This document shows, one piece after another, positions 8,850 to 17,701 of a stretch of DNA of 64,000 nucleotides. Numbering within the stretch: the stretch's first letter is position 1; each line of letters starts with the position of its first letter. The notes under the pieces were generated by a model. The model searched no databases, was not told the origin of the DNA, and saw only the letters and a program-made list of their open reading frames with translations. The translations under genes were made by a program, and so were the position numbers. The stretch is from Kocuria sp. (GTDB taxonomy: Bacteria; Actinomycetota; Actinomycetes; Actinomycetales; Micrococcaceae): assembly GCA_030524035.1 (NCBI GenBank), contig JAUNHG010000004.1, positions 62,001 through 126,000 on the forward strand, given 5' to 3'.

Positions 8850-9671
8850 TTATACCGCACGTTCCCCGCAACGGCGGGCTAAGAACTCCTCAATGATTTG
8901 CGCCACTCCGTCTTCCTGGAAGGGTGGGGCCGTGCGCTTCACAGCCTCCACCACCGCCGGATCACCTGATGCCACGGCGAACCCATAACCCGCCCATGTC
9001 AGCATCTCGATGTCATTGGTCATATCGCCAAAGGCCATGACGCGTGATCCTTCAACCCCCATTTCGGCGCATACTGACTTGAGTGCCTCTGCTTTGCTCA
9101 ACCCCCACCGGGACATTTCCGCCAGGGCGGAGCTGGGAACCGAGTGTGTCACAGATACCTGAGAATCCGCGTGTTGGCGCACTTGCTGCACAAAATCGTG
9201 CGGGTCATACTCGTCGTGCTTGGCCAGGAATTTCACCACGGCGTCCTCCGGCCGCAACACGGACTGAATACCCCCCACCGTCACATCCTCCATCCCGGTG
9301 CGATCTGTTGGAACCCAACCCGGTTCGGCCACCACGCCCCGCAGGGTTTCTGCACTAAAACACACTCCAGGAATTGACGTGCGCAAGCTGTGGGCTACAT
9401 CCAGTGCAATACGACCCGTGAACGTATCTGCCGCGAGCACCTGACCCGCAGATACGTCATAAATCATGGCTCCGTTCGCGCAGATTACGGTGCTCACTGG
9501 GCACAAAGGGGCAAGCTGTTCGCTGAGTGGGTGCAGCCACCGCGCAGGGCGCCCTGTCACAAACACCACGGGAACCCCCGCTGCCTCTAGCGCAGTCAAC
9601 GCGCGGAGGGAACGGGGGCGAAAGCGAAAATCCGCCCCGATTAACGTCCCATCCAGGTCACTGGCCACCAA
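8850..9671 (-). CDS. HAD superfamily phosphatase, Cof type (IIB)
   Basis: A 273-aa protein with all HAD motifs: VASDLDGTLI at residues 2-11 (nucleophile Asp), VFVTGRP near 38, a KAEALK lysine near 197 and FGDMTNDIEML near 215. The large cap between motifs II and III defines the Cof/YidA (IIB) group, which dephosphorylates sugar phosphates and related metabolites. The start is uncertain: GTG 9671 and TTG 9674 are both possible and neither has a clear ribosome binding site. The frame stays open up to the end of the PEBP gene, 47 bp away, so translation by coupling is possible. Confidence 0.85.
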   Translation of the reverse strand: MVASDLDGTLIGADFRFRPRSLRALTALEAAGVPVVFVTGRPARWLHPLSEQLAPLCPVSTVICANGAMIYDVSAGQVLAADTFTGRIALDVAHSLRTSIPGVCFSAETLRGVVAEPGWVPTDRTGMEDVTVGGIQSVLRPEDAVVKFLAKHDEYDPHDFVQQVRQHADSQVSVTHSVPSSALAEMSRWGLSKAEALKSVCAEMGVEGSRVMAFGDMTNDIEMLTWAGYGFAVASGDPAVVEAVKRTAPPFQEDGVAQIIEEFLARRCGERAV

Positions 9672-9718
9672 CTGAACATCACGGACCAGAGCATCGGGGT
9701 CGGGGGCTAGCAGACTGT

Positions 9719-10237
9719 TCAGTCTCCCGTCTCCTCGTGAGTGGCAGTGATAAATGCCCGGCCAAGTCCATGGGAAAACAAGGCGAAATTCACGGCGGCG
9801 GGGGTGGCGCCTTCCACGTCAAGGCGTTCGGTATCCACGGCAGTAACGCAGAAAATGTAGCGGTGCGGTCCATGACCTACCGGCGGCGTGGCTCCTTCAA
9901 ACGCATCAGACCCACCGTCCGAACGGTGGGTGATTGCCCCCGACGGCAGGTTCGTGGCGGCACCCGTGTTCAAGCTGGTGACGTCCGCTGGGATATTGGA
10001 TACACACCAATGCCAGTAACCAGACGGCGTGGGAGCGTCGGGGTCATAGCAGGTCACCACGTAGGACTTTGTCCCCTCTGGGGCACCTGACCAGGACAAT
10101 TGCGGGGAAGTATCTTCCCCACCCAGGCTACTGCCCACCTGTGCCATGGGTAACGGTCGACCGTCCGTGATGTCCTGGGACGTCACGGTGAAGATTGGTA
10201 GATCGGGCAGGTCAGCATACGGGTCACGATTGAGCAC
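9719..10237 (-). CDS. PEBP/YbhB-family protein
   Basis: A 172-aa protein of the phosphatidylethanolamine-binding/Raf kinase inhibitor family. The two signature boxes are YDPDAPTPSGYWHW (residues 64-77) and GHGPHRYIF (121-129), which form the ligand pocket. GTG 10237 is chosen because AAGGAGG lies five bases upstream; the open frame reaches further to 10312 but without such a site. The bacterial function is unknown. It directly precedes the HAD phosphatase on the same strand. Confidence 0.88.
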   Translation of the reverse strand: MLNRDPYADLPDLPIFTVTSQDITDGRPLPMAQVGSSLGGEDTSPQLSWSGAPEGTKSYVVTCYDPDAPTPSGYWHWCVSNIPADVTSLNTGAATNLPSGAITHRSDGGSDAFEGATPPVGHGPHRYIFCVTAVDTERLDVEGATPAAVNFALFSHGLGRAFITATHEETGD

Positions 10238-10379
10238 ACGTTCCTCCTTGGGCTTGCTACACGTCAACGACCCGCTCCGTCGGGGGCGAGCTCGCACGTC
10301 TATGAGCTTCACGCTACCGAAGCCGAGAACAATGAGCCACGTGCCCGCCGTGAATTTTCATGTGTGTACTGCGTACCGG

Positions 10380-11324
10380 TCAGTCTGTGGGCTGCGTCAA
10401 AGCATCCAGTTCATCACGGCGCGGCAGATCTGCACCGGTACGGGACACCGTGATTGCCGCTGCATCCGCTGCGCGGCGCAACATAGCTTCCACGTGATCT
10501 GCAGGCAAAGCCGCAATCCGGTCACCCGCACCGGGGCCATCCAGCCCACGATCAGCAAACTGGCTGATCAAAGTAGCCATGAAGGTATCCCCAGCCCCCA
10601 CCGTATCCACCACATCTGTATGCGCAGCAGGAACCTGAACACCTTCCAGTCCGGTCGAATCGGTGATCGCCCACGGCCCAAGGTCACCCCGAGTCACTAC
10701 CACCATTTTGGCGCCCAGACGATGCCAAGAGCGGGCGGACTCCTGCAACGTAGATGTCGGATACAACCACTGCAAATCCTCGTCAGAAGCTTTCACCACA
10801 TCAGAGTGCGCCACCAGATACTCAGCGCGCGCACGTACGTGCTCAACATCGCCCACGATCTGCGGACGGCAGTTGGGGTCGTAAGACACCAGCATTTTCC
10901 CGGAAGCCATCTCCACAGCTTTCACCACCTGGGCATCCCCGGGTTCCAACACAGTGGCAATTGACCCTACGTGCAGCGCCGTGGCTTCATGAACCATAGC
11001 CTCCAACTCAGCGTCCTCGACGGGAAGCTGCCACGTCACTCGAAAGTTGTAATCCGCCGAACCGTTTTCCGCAATCACTGCTTCAGCCACGGACGTCGGG
11101 GCATCGTGGGCAGGCAACGGCAATTCAATTCCTTCTGCCCGCAAATGCTGCTCCAGCAAGCAGCCGTCGTCGTCCTGGCCCCATGCCCCTAAAAACCGCA
11201 CAGAATGCCCCAGCCGGGCAAGCCCCAGCGCTACGTTCATGGGGCTGCCGCCGGGGTGACGCACAGGTTCCCGATCTGAACGTGAGACAACGTCAATAAG
11301 GGCTTCCCCCATCACAGTCAACAT
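10380..11324 (-). CDS. PfkB-family sugar kinase, fructokinase-like
   Basis: A 314-aa ribokinase-fold enzyme. It starts MLTVMGEALIDVV, the usual fructokinase opening, with the substrate-binding HPGGSPMNVALGLARLG near residues 23-39 and the ATP/anion-hole motif DTVGAGDTFMATL near 240-252, where the GAGD aspartate is the base. The sequence fits fructokinase/2-dehydro-3-deoxygluconate kinase members; the substrate cannot be fixed. ATG 11324 fits the family length but has no clear ribosome binding site, and a GTG nine bases upstream is an alternative. The fructose PTS genes lie a few kilobases away but are not in the same operon. Confidence 0.85.
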   Translation of the reverse strand: MLTVMGEALIDVVSRSDREPVRHPGGSPMNVALGLARLGHSVRFLGAWGQDDDGCLLEQHLRAEGIELPLPAHDAPTSVAEAVIAENGSADYNFRVTWQLPVEDAELEAMVHEATALHVGSIATVLEPGDAQVVKAVEMASGKMLVSYDPNCRPQIVGDVEHVRARAEYLVAHSDVVKASDEDLQWLYPTSTLQESARSWHRLGAKMVVVTRGDLGPWAITDSTGLEGVQVPAAHTDVVDTVGAGDTFMATLISQFADRGLDGPGAGDRIAALPADHVEAMLRRAADAAAITVSRTGADLPRRDELDALTQPTD

Positions 11325-11406
11325 GCCCCACACAGTAACACCGCAACGCACGCTCACTGGCGGGGATGACGCCACTTAACAGCCTATGACCGCTTGGGGC
11401 CGGAGA

Positions 11407-12726
11407 CTACCCCAGCCACCATTGACCCACCGCAGCGGCGAGCGCATAGAGGTCCTGCACATGCGCCATTTCCCGCGCGGAATGCATGGATAACAGCCCC
11501 ACTCCCACGTCCACGGTCCGCAAACCTAGCCGTGTTGCCGTGAGGGGGCCGATGGTTGACCCACACGGCACCGTGTTCTTAGATACGAACTCTTGTGTGG
11601 ACACCCCCGCGCGTTCACAGGCCAGGTACCACTGAGCGGCTCCTTCAGCATCGGTGGCATAACGCTGGTTAGCGTTGATCTTCAACAGTGCACCACCACC
11701 CGGGACCGGTTGATGGTTAGGGTCATGATGATTCCGGTAATTGGGGTGTATCAGGTGTCCGGCATCTGATGACAGCACTGAAGACCGTGCCCACGCCATC
11801 CGCTGTTGTTGTTCCGTAAGCCCTAGGGCCGCACCAATACGCAGCATGGTGGTTTCAGCAAAGGGGCCACCAGCACCGGACCGGGTCTGCGAGCCCACTT
11901 CTTCGTGGTCAAACGCCGCGAACACAGCAACAGAGTCGGTGTTTTCCGCGGCAGCCGCATGCTCCACGATGGCGTTGACACCTGCATGCACCGAGGACAG
12001 GTTGTCCAAGCGCCCACAGGCCAGGAACTCTCCGTGCGCACCGAATCGTCTGGCCTCTTGAGTGTCGGCGAGCACCACATCCCATCCCAGGATGTCCTGC
12101 GCGGGTACCGACCCACCCGCCGCATGGGCTCCCAGCAGCTCCAGCACATCACCTGGGGAAGACCCACAACCCCAAATAGGCTGCACATGTTCTTGTGGGT
12201 TCAAGGTCAGCCCCTGGTTGGCCTCACGGTCTAAGTGAATGGCCAGCTGTGGAATACGAGCCACTGGCCCCGTAGCCACCAGCCGAGTTTCATGGCCTTG
12301 GTCTGTGCGGACCGTGATACGCCCGGCAAGGCACAATTCACGATCTAACCAAGAATTCAGCAAAGGACCGCCATATACTTCCACGCCCACCTGCCACCAT
12401 GTGTGAGTACCGGTACTGGGCCGGGGTTTCAGTTTGAAGGTCGGCGAGTCCGTGTGTGCGCCCACCATACGGAAGCTCAAGGCATCGGGGTCCACGGCGG
12501 TGGGAATCACCCACGCCATGAGCGCACCATCACGCATCACATAAAACCGTCGAGTGTGTGCACTCCCCTGCTCCGTCGTATTCGGCCACGGTGTAGTTTC
12601 GCCGAGCTGCTGAAAACCGGCTTCTTCCAACCGACGAGCAGCTTCAGCCGCCGCGTGGTAGGAGCTCGGCGACTCCTCCACAAAACGTCCCAGGTCCTCT
12701 GCGTGTTTTATGGCCTGGCGACTCAC
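11407..12726 (-). CDS. apeB: M18 family aminopeptidase (aspartyl aminopeptidase type)
   Basis: A 439-aa cytoplasmic metallopeptidase that removes N-terminal residues, often acidic ones. The dinuclear zinc site is intact: AHTDSP (His near residue 91), RLDNLSSVHAG, FDHEEVGSQTRSGA (near 274), SSDAGHLIHPNY (near 323) and SMHSAREMAHVQD (near 415). GTG 12726 with GAGGTG upstream gives the family's normal length; a longer open frame to 13128 only reads through the neighbouring protease gene out of frame and is ignored. It follows the CPBP protease gene by 41 bp on the same strand. Confidence 0.9.
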   Translation of the reverse strand: MSRQAIKHAEDLGRFVEESPSSYHAAAEAARRLEEAGFQQLGETTPWPNTTEQGSAHTRRFYVMRDGALMAWVIPTAVDPDALSFRMVGAHTDSPTFKLKPRPSTGTHTWWQVGVEVYGGPLLNSWLDRELCLAGRITVRTDQGHETRLVATGPVARIPQLAIHLDREANQGLTLNPQEHVQPIWGCGSSPGDVLELLGAHAAGGSVPAQDILGWDVVLADTQEARRFGAHGEFLACGRLDNLSSVHAGVNAIVEHAAAAENTDSVAVFAAFDHEEVGSQTRSGAGGPFAETTMLRIGAALGLTEQQQRMAWARSSVLSSDAGHLIHPNYRNHHDPNHQPVPGGGALLKINANQRYATDAEGAAQWYLACERAGVSTQEFVSKNTVPCGSTIGPLTATRLGLRTVDVGVGLLSMHSAREMAHVQDLYALAAAVGQWWLG

Positions 12727-12767
12727 CCGACACCTCGCTGTGTTTCCACCGGCGGAATCCGGCGGAG

Positions 12768-14177
12768 TCATGCCTGGCCTTCCGACACAACAGGTTGCGG
12801 CGGCTCGCTGGCCTGGGGCTGCGATGTCCGCGCCATCCATACCACTGGGTGGGCGTATACCGGCGGATCGGAACCTGGAATTAGTTGCTGTTCTGGTGCC
12901 GCGTACGCAACCAGTCCGTCGGCTGGCACCAAGCGCAAAGTGCCATCCGGGGCTATCTGATCCGGGGTGGCGTAGGCCATGGACACCGGGATGGTCACAG
13001 GCACCAGCGGTTGCACTGGCGGGGCGGGAACACCGGGCATCGCCGCAGGCACACCACCGTATATACCTTGGGCAGCATAAGCGGCCCGCACTTGGGCGTA
13101 CCACGCGTCTTGGTGTTTCTTGGGCCACACCACCGCGCGGCGTGAGGTCTCAATCCCCATCCGCTTGCCCAACACCAGCACCGCCACCGTGTACACCAAA
13201 AACAACACAATGATCGCCGCAAACCCTTGGAAGCCTACCGAGGCTTCAGGGCTATTAGGGTCAATAGGCCACAGCAGACTGGAGCCCACCGCCACCATGT
13301 TGTTGACCACATGCAGACTAATCGCGGCTTCAAGTCCACCCGTACGCCACGTCAAAACACCCGCAACACACGCCATGCTGAACACAAACAACTGACCCCA
13401 GAGGTCATACATATGCCCCAACATGAACAGCGGCGCCGGTAACACAATGGCCCACGCTGGATTCTTCAGCCACCGCCCAATCGCTTGGGCCATATATCCG
13501 CGGAATAACAGCTCCTCAGCGGTGCATTGAAGGGGCACCACTATCAGAGCGAAACCCAGTGACAACCACCATAGAGAGTGACGCGATCCAGAGGATGTTG
13601 GTGGAGTATCCGTTTCACCAAAGATCAGTTCCAACAATCCCACGACGCCGTAGACCAACAGAAACGCAGCAACAGCCACCCCAGCGGTCACTATCAGCCA
13701 CTTCCACCGGATACGTCCTGTGACTGACCAGATCAGCCCCACCGGGCGCGGACGGAGCAACCATCGGATCCCTAAAATCAGTGGCACCCAGATGGCGATC
13801 GATCCAAATAGGGCCAAAAACACCCAGGGGTCGGACACATCAAAGTTTTGAGTTTGCCCACTGCCCAGTTGGTTCAGGAGATCCTCATACCCAATGATCA
13901 GAGTGGTCACGAAGAGGATCAAAAAAAATATGATGCTCACGATAAATATGGCGATCGCGAGCGCACCGCCCTCCGCCACGGGAGACCAACGACGATGCTT
14001 AAAATCTGACAGCGCCAACCGGTGGTAACGCAAATCCCGGTGCTGTGCCCCGGTGGGCAGCCCGGTGTGTGGATCAAGCTGCGGAAGCTGCGCCCCCCCT
14101 GATGCACCAGGGGTGGGTGAATAGCCCCATGGGCCCGATGCCGTCGGCGGCGGCCATGAGCCAGTCTGAAAATTCAT
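12768..14177 (-). CDS. CPBP (CAAX/Abi) family intramembrane protease
   Basis: A 469-aa polytopic membrane protein. The glutamate protease motifs are present: AEELLFRGYM (near residue 219), a second-motif histidine in FMLGHMYD (near 252) and SLHVVNN (near 289). Eight or so hydrophobic segments lie between residues 75 and 340. Both ends carry long low-complexity Pro/Ala/Tyr-rich tails predicted to be cytoplasmic; the C-terminal one is rich in PVxP and YAxP repeats. In bacteria such proteins cleave membrane peptides and have been linked to bacteriocin self-immunity, but nothing here shows the substrate. Confidence 0.85.
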   Translation of the reverse strand: MNFQTGSWPPPTASGPWGYSPTPGASGGAQLPQLDPHTGLPTGAQHRDLRYHRLALSDFKHRRWSPVAEGGALAIAIFIVSIIFFLILFVTTLIIGYEDLLNQLGSGQTQNFDVSDPWVFLALFGSIAIWVPLILGIRWLLRPRPVGLIWSVTGRIRWKWLIVTAGVAVAAFLLVYGVVGLLELIFGETDTPPTSSGSRHSLWWLSLGFALIVVPLQCTAEELLFRGYMAQAIGRWLKNPAWAIVLPAPLFMLGHMYDLWGQLFVFSMACVAGVLTWRTGGLEAAISLHVVNNMVAVGSSLLWPIDPNSPEASVGFQGFAAIIVLFLVYTVAVLVLGKRMGIETSRRAVVWPKKHQDAWYAQVRAAYAAQGIYGGVPAAMPGVPAPPVQPLVPVTIPVSMAYATPDQIAPDGTLRLVPADGLVAYAAPEQQLIPGSDPPVYAHPVVWMARTSQPQASEPPQPVVSEGQA

Positions 14178-14229
14178 GAATTCACCGTATCTAGGTTATG
14201 AACAAGACAAGAGTCACTGTAAAGAACAA

Positions 14230-14985
14230 TCACCGAGCAAATGTCGCCACAAAGGCACTCAACAATCTCGCCGGGACGTGTACTGGCGGCCCTTCCCGCA
14301 CCTGACGTTTCACTTTTTCCACATCTTCCGCTGGGAAATACCCGTGGTGTTTATACGCCTCAACTCTGTTAATCAGCCCGGCAGCATCCAATTCCGGGTG
14401 GAACTGCGTGGCGTAAGCACTGGCCCCCACTCGAAACATCTGCACCGGACAATTTTCCCCGGTAGCTAGCAAAACCGCTTGTGGCGGGAGCTTTCGGATG
14501 GCTTCTTGATGTCCTACATAAGCGTGGAAAGTCTGAGGCAGGTTGGTCAGTAGGGGGTCGTGAGCACCATTGTCAGTCACGGTGACCGCAATAGCGCCGA
14601 CCTCCTCCCCGTACGTTTGATCCACCACGCCATCTTGGTGGACTCCCAACGTTCCGACGCCATAGCACGCCCCGAAAAAAGGGACACAATCTGCCATCAC
14701 ACGATCTAGCAGATTCCTCAGGGAAAGCTCCACCCTGACTTGGGTTGCCGTCTTGTCCTGTTGCGGTGTTGAGGTGTTGAACGGTGAGCCACCCACAAAA
14801 ACACCTGAATATTGGCCAAGGTCAATTGCGGCTAAAACTCGTGTAGCTTCCTCGCTGCGCTCCAACCGAATGTGCCGCAGCTGGGCGGCATCCAGCCCGG
14901 AAAACCGACAAAAGGTTTCGTGCTCTTCTTCCGCGATGTCGTCTTCCGGGCGGGTGGAAACCAGCAGAAACGGCAGTGTAGTCAC
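14230..14985 (-). CDS. Class I glutamine amidotransferase (GMP synthase-like)
   Basis: A 251-aa single-domain amidotransferase. The nucleophile cysteine is in FFGACYGVGTLG (near residue 107) and the catalytic His-Glu pair in FHPELD (near 195); GQYSGVFVGGSPFN precedes them. No synthetase domain is attached. GTG 14985 starts four bases after the ptsI stop, so it is probably co-translated with ptsI. Stand-alone proteins of this type are often annotated as GMP synthase subunits but are usually uncharacterised. A longer open frame exists upstream inside ptsI and is not credible. Confidence 0.85.
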   Translation of the reverse strand: MTTLPFLLVSTRPEDDIAEEEHETFCRFSGLDAAQLRHIRLERSEEATRVLAAIDLGQYSGVFVGGSPFNTSTPQQDKTATQVRVELSLRNLLDRVMADCVPFFGACYGVGTLGVHQDGVVDQTYGEEVGAIAVTVTDNGAHDPLLTNLPQTFHAYVGHQEAIRKLPPQAVLLATGENCPVQMFRVGASAYATQFHPELDAAGLINRVEAYKHHGYFPAEDVEKVKRQVREGPPVHVPARLLSAFVATFAR

Positions 14986-14989
14986 GGGG

Positions 14990-16720
14990 TCACTTGCCGC
15001 CCTTGAGAATATCGACAGCGGCATCCTGTGCCGCCTGCGCGGTGGGTGCACTGACCGCCGCCTGCGCTGCACGAGCGATCTGGTCATCCGTGGCTTGCCC
15101 CAACTGCACACCCACGGCAGCCAAGGCCGGCGCAGCAGCGGAAAGGGAGGTCACACCCAGCCCCACCAACACACACGCCAACAGCGGATCCGCCGCAGCC
15201 TCACCGCACACACCAACCGGCTTACCCACACGTTGGCCAGCTTGTGCAGCCATCTGAATGAGTTTAAGCACTGCGGGCTGCCAGGGGTCCGTAAGTTCAG
15301 ATAGCTGAGAAGCCATACGATCTGCCGCCATGGCGTACTGGGTGAGGTCGTTCGTTCCGATGGAGAAGAACTCCACGTGCTCCAACATTTCCTGGCCCAT
15401 CAAGGCGGCGGAAGGAACTTCAATCATCACCCCGGGCACCAAACCACGGTCCCGGCACATTGCGGCGTACCACTTGGCTTCATCCACCGTGGCGATCATG
15501 GGGGCCATCACCCACGGTTGTGCTCCGGTGCCCTGCGCGGCTTGCGCTACGGCGTCAAGCTGACGTTCCAGCACACCGGGTTCATCAAAGGCAATGCGTA
15601 CACCACGCACCCCCAGCGAAGGGTTGGGTTCATCAGGCATGGTGGCGAAGGCCAAGGGCTTGTCCGACCCCGCATCCAGGGTACGGACCACAACTTTCTG
15701 GTCCGGGAAAGCTTCAAAAACTTCTCGGTAAATCTCCGCCTGGGTTTGCACCGAAGGCTCCGACTGGGCAGACAAAAAGCACAATTCGGTGCGGAACAGC
15801 CCCACACCTTCTGGCAGCTGGGTATCCGCAGCTGCGCGAGCACCGGCACCATCTTGCACGTTGGCCAGAAGTTGAACCCGCGTGCCATCTGCTGTGACCG
15901 CCGGGCCTTGCCAGGCGCGGATTTTGGCTTGCATCTGAGCTGATTCATCAGCGCGTTCCCGTGCCTTCACGGGGTCCGGCGCAGTTTCAAGATCACCGGC
16001 CTGACCATCTAAAAGAATGAAGGATCCGTCCTCCACAGTCTCTAAGGCACTCCCCACCCCCACTACACACGGAATACCGAACTGCCGGGCGATGATTGCA
16101 GTGTGGCTGGTTTTGCCACCCAGTTGAGTGGCAATGCCCCGCACAAATTGGGGGTCTAACCCTGCGGTATCAGCGGGAGCAAGATCATCAGCCAAGAGGA
16201 TGACGGGTTCCTGTGGGGCGGGCACACCCGGTTCAGCTTCCCCCCGCAACTCGGCCACCACACGATCACGGATGTCTTTAAGGTCCGTGGTGCGTTCGGC
16301 CATCAGGCCACCGATCTTTTCAAATTTTTCAACGAATGTGTCCGTGGCACGAACAGTGGCCACTACAGCATCCGCTCCAGCGTCAATGTGTTTATTGACC
16401 GCACGGCGCCATCCTTTGTCTGTCACCAGCGCGGCAGTGGCTTCCAATACCTCCGACGCATGGCCTTCAGCTTTTTCAGCGCGCTCCTGAAGACGACCCG
16501 CGACGGTTGCCGCCGCGGCGTCAAACTGTTGTTTCTGTTGCTCGCGCTGCCCTTCGGGAACTGCCGGACCAGCGCTGGGCAATTGCGGGCGCGGTCGAGC
16601 CCACAAGGCGTATTCAGCGGCAACGCCGGCCACAACACCGATGCCCGGCAGCGTGGCATGACGGACAGCCGGAGCCTCATCTTGCGGATGAGTCGGGTCG
16701 ATTCGGGCATCAACAGACAT
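14990..16720 (-). CDS. ptsI: Phosphoenolpyruvate-protein phosphotransferase (PTS enzyme I)
   Basis: Enzyme I of the sugar phosphotransferase system, 576 aa, which passes phosphate from PEP to HPr. The phosphorylated histidine is in GGKTSHTAIIARQFG (near residue 205). The PEP-binding barrel follows, with LFRTELCFL, a FFSIGTNDLTQYAMAADR segment and the catalytic cysteine in GVCGEAAADP (near 503). ATG 16720 has GAGGAG eight bases upstream. It is divergent from fruR across 129 bp. HPr and the fructose EII lie on the other side, so all proteins for fructose uptake are encoded here. Confidence 0.96.
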   Translation of the reverse strand: MSVDARIDPTHPQDEAPAVRHATLPGIGVVAGVAAEYALWARPRPQLPSAGPAVPEGQREQQKQQFDAAAATVAGRLQERAEKAEGHASEVLEATAALVTDKGWRRAVNKHIDAGADAVVATVRATDTFVEKFEKIGGLMAERTTDLKDIRDRVVAELRGEAEPGVPAPQEPVILLADDLAPADTAGLDPQFVRGIATQLGGKTSHTAIIARQFGIPCVVGVGSALETVEDGSFILLDGQAGDLETAPDPVKARERADESAQMQAKIRAWQGPAVTADGTRVQLLANVQDGAGARAAADTQLPEGVGLFRTELCFLSAQSEPSVQTQAEIYREVFEAFPDQKVVVRTLDAGSDKPLAFATMPDEPNPSLGVRGVRIAFDEPGVLERQLDAVAQAAQGTGAQPWVMAPMIATVDEAKWYAAMCRDRGLVPGVMIEVPSAALMGQEMLEHVEFFSIGTNDLTQYAMAADRMASQLSELTDPWQPAVLKLIQMAAQAGQRVGKPVGVCGEAAADPLLACVLVGLGVTSLSAAAPALAAVGVQLGQATDDQIARAAQAAVSAPTAQAAQDAAVDILKGGK

Positions 16721-16813
16721 CAGGTGCGCTCCTCGTCATCGAGTTCTCCCGCGCACGTGAAAAGTGGCGGAATGGTCAGAATACGTGGCCATTGGAATCA
16801 ACGACAACACAGG

Positions 16814-16842
16814 TTGACAAACAACAGATTCGGGCATAAACA
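16814..16842 (+). promoter_or_regulatory. Promoter of fruR-fruK-ptsF, probably leaderless
   Basis: TTGACA (16814-16819), a 17-base spacer and TAAACA (16837-16842) form a near-consensus sigma-A promoter. A start point seven bases on would fall at about 16849-16850, the fruR ATG itself. There is no ribosome binding site before that ATG, so a leaderless transcript is the simplest reading. Confidence 0.6.
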
Positions 16843-16849
16843 TTCACAT

Positions 16850-17701
16850 ATGGGCGTAACAAAGATCACGTCGGGCGCTGACGCCGACCCCTCGGACTCT
16901 GCTGCCCTGACCATGTATGCCGAAGAACGGCGGCAAACTATCGTCCAGCTGGCGCTGAGTAGGGGCCGGGTGGCCGTTGCTGATTTAGCGGTGAAGTTTG
17001 CCGTGGCCCCGGAAACTATTCGCAGGGACCTGGACGTACTAGTTCGTTCCGGGCTGGTAGATCGAGTACACGGCGGCGCTATCCCCCGCTCCTCGTTCGG
17101 CACCAGCGAATCCTCCGCCCGGGAACGCCTAAGCACACGGGGAGAAGCCAAAGCCGCCATTGCACGCGCCGCGCTTGTTTATCTACCAGAAGCCCACGGG
17201 TCGATCATGATGGACGGTGGAACCACCACTGGCGCACTGGCGGCTGAACTCACGGTGCACGCCGAACAAAACCCCACCCGTGGCCCCTTAACCGTCATCA
17301 CAGACTCCGTGCGCACAGGCCTGGAACTTTCCGCTACCCGACACCTATCTGTACATATGCTCGGCGGCGTAATCCGACAGGTCACGGAAACCGTGGTGGG
17401 GTCCACGGCACTAAGCATGCTCAGCACAGTAACGGCTGACGTCGCTTTCCTCGGCACCAATGGGTTATCGGCAAAGTACGGCTTGACCACACCGGATATG
17501 GAAGAAGCTGCCATCAAACGCTTGATGCTTACCCGCTCCCAGCGCTGTATTTTGCTGGCAGACTCTTCCAAATTTGATTCGGCTTATCTGTGCACGTTCG
17601 CGGAATTAGATCAGATTGATGCCCTTATCACGGATACCGCACCACCAGCTCACCTAGCACAAGCTTTAGCCGCCCACGACATTGAGGTTGTGATCGCATG
17701 A
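16850..17701 (+). CDS. fruR: DeoR-family regulator of the fructose PTS genes
   Basis: A 283-aa DeoR regulator. The helix-turn-helix lies in residues 22-80: MYAEERRQTIVQLA, VADLAVKFAVAPETIRRDLDVL and VHGGAIPRSS. The sensor domain has the ISOCOT-type segments MMDGGTTTGALA and LADSSKFD, which in this family bind phosphorylated sugars. By analogy with the corynebacterial locus it should respond to fructose-1-phosphate and control fruK-ptsF and perhaps ptsI. ATG 16850 is preferred over ATG 16913 because the promoter points to a leaderless start. Its stop overlaps the fruK start (ATGA). Confidence 0.88.
   Translation: MGVTKITSGADADPSDSAALTMYAEERRQTIVQLALSRGRVAVADLAVKFAVAPETIRRDLDVLVRSGLVDRVHGGAIPRSSFGTSESSARERLSTRGEAKAAIARAALVYLPEAHGSIMMDGGTTTGALAAELTVHAEQNPTRGPLTVITDSVRTGLELSATRHLSVHMLGGVIRQVTETVVGSTALSMLSTVTADVAFLGTNGLSAKYGLTTPDMEEAAIKRLMLTRSQRCILLADSSKFDSAYLCTFAELDQIDALITDTAPPAHLAQALAAHDIEVVIA

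Noticed and set aside
12727..13128. N-terminal extension of the M18 aminopeptidase
   Set aside because: It overlaps the CPBP protease gene in another frame, has no family similarity, and a well-placed GTG gives the normal length.
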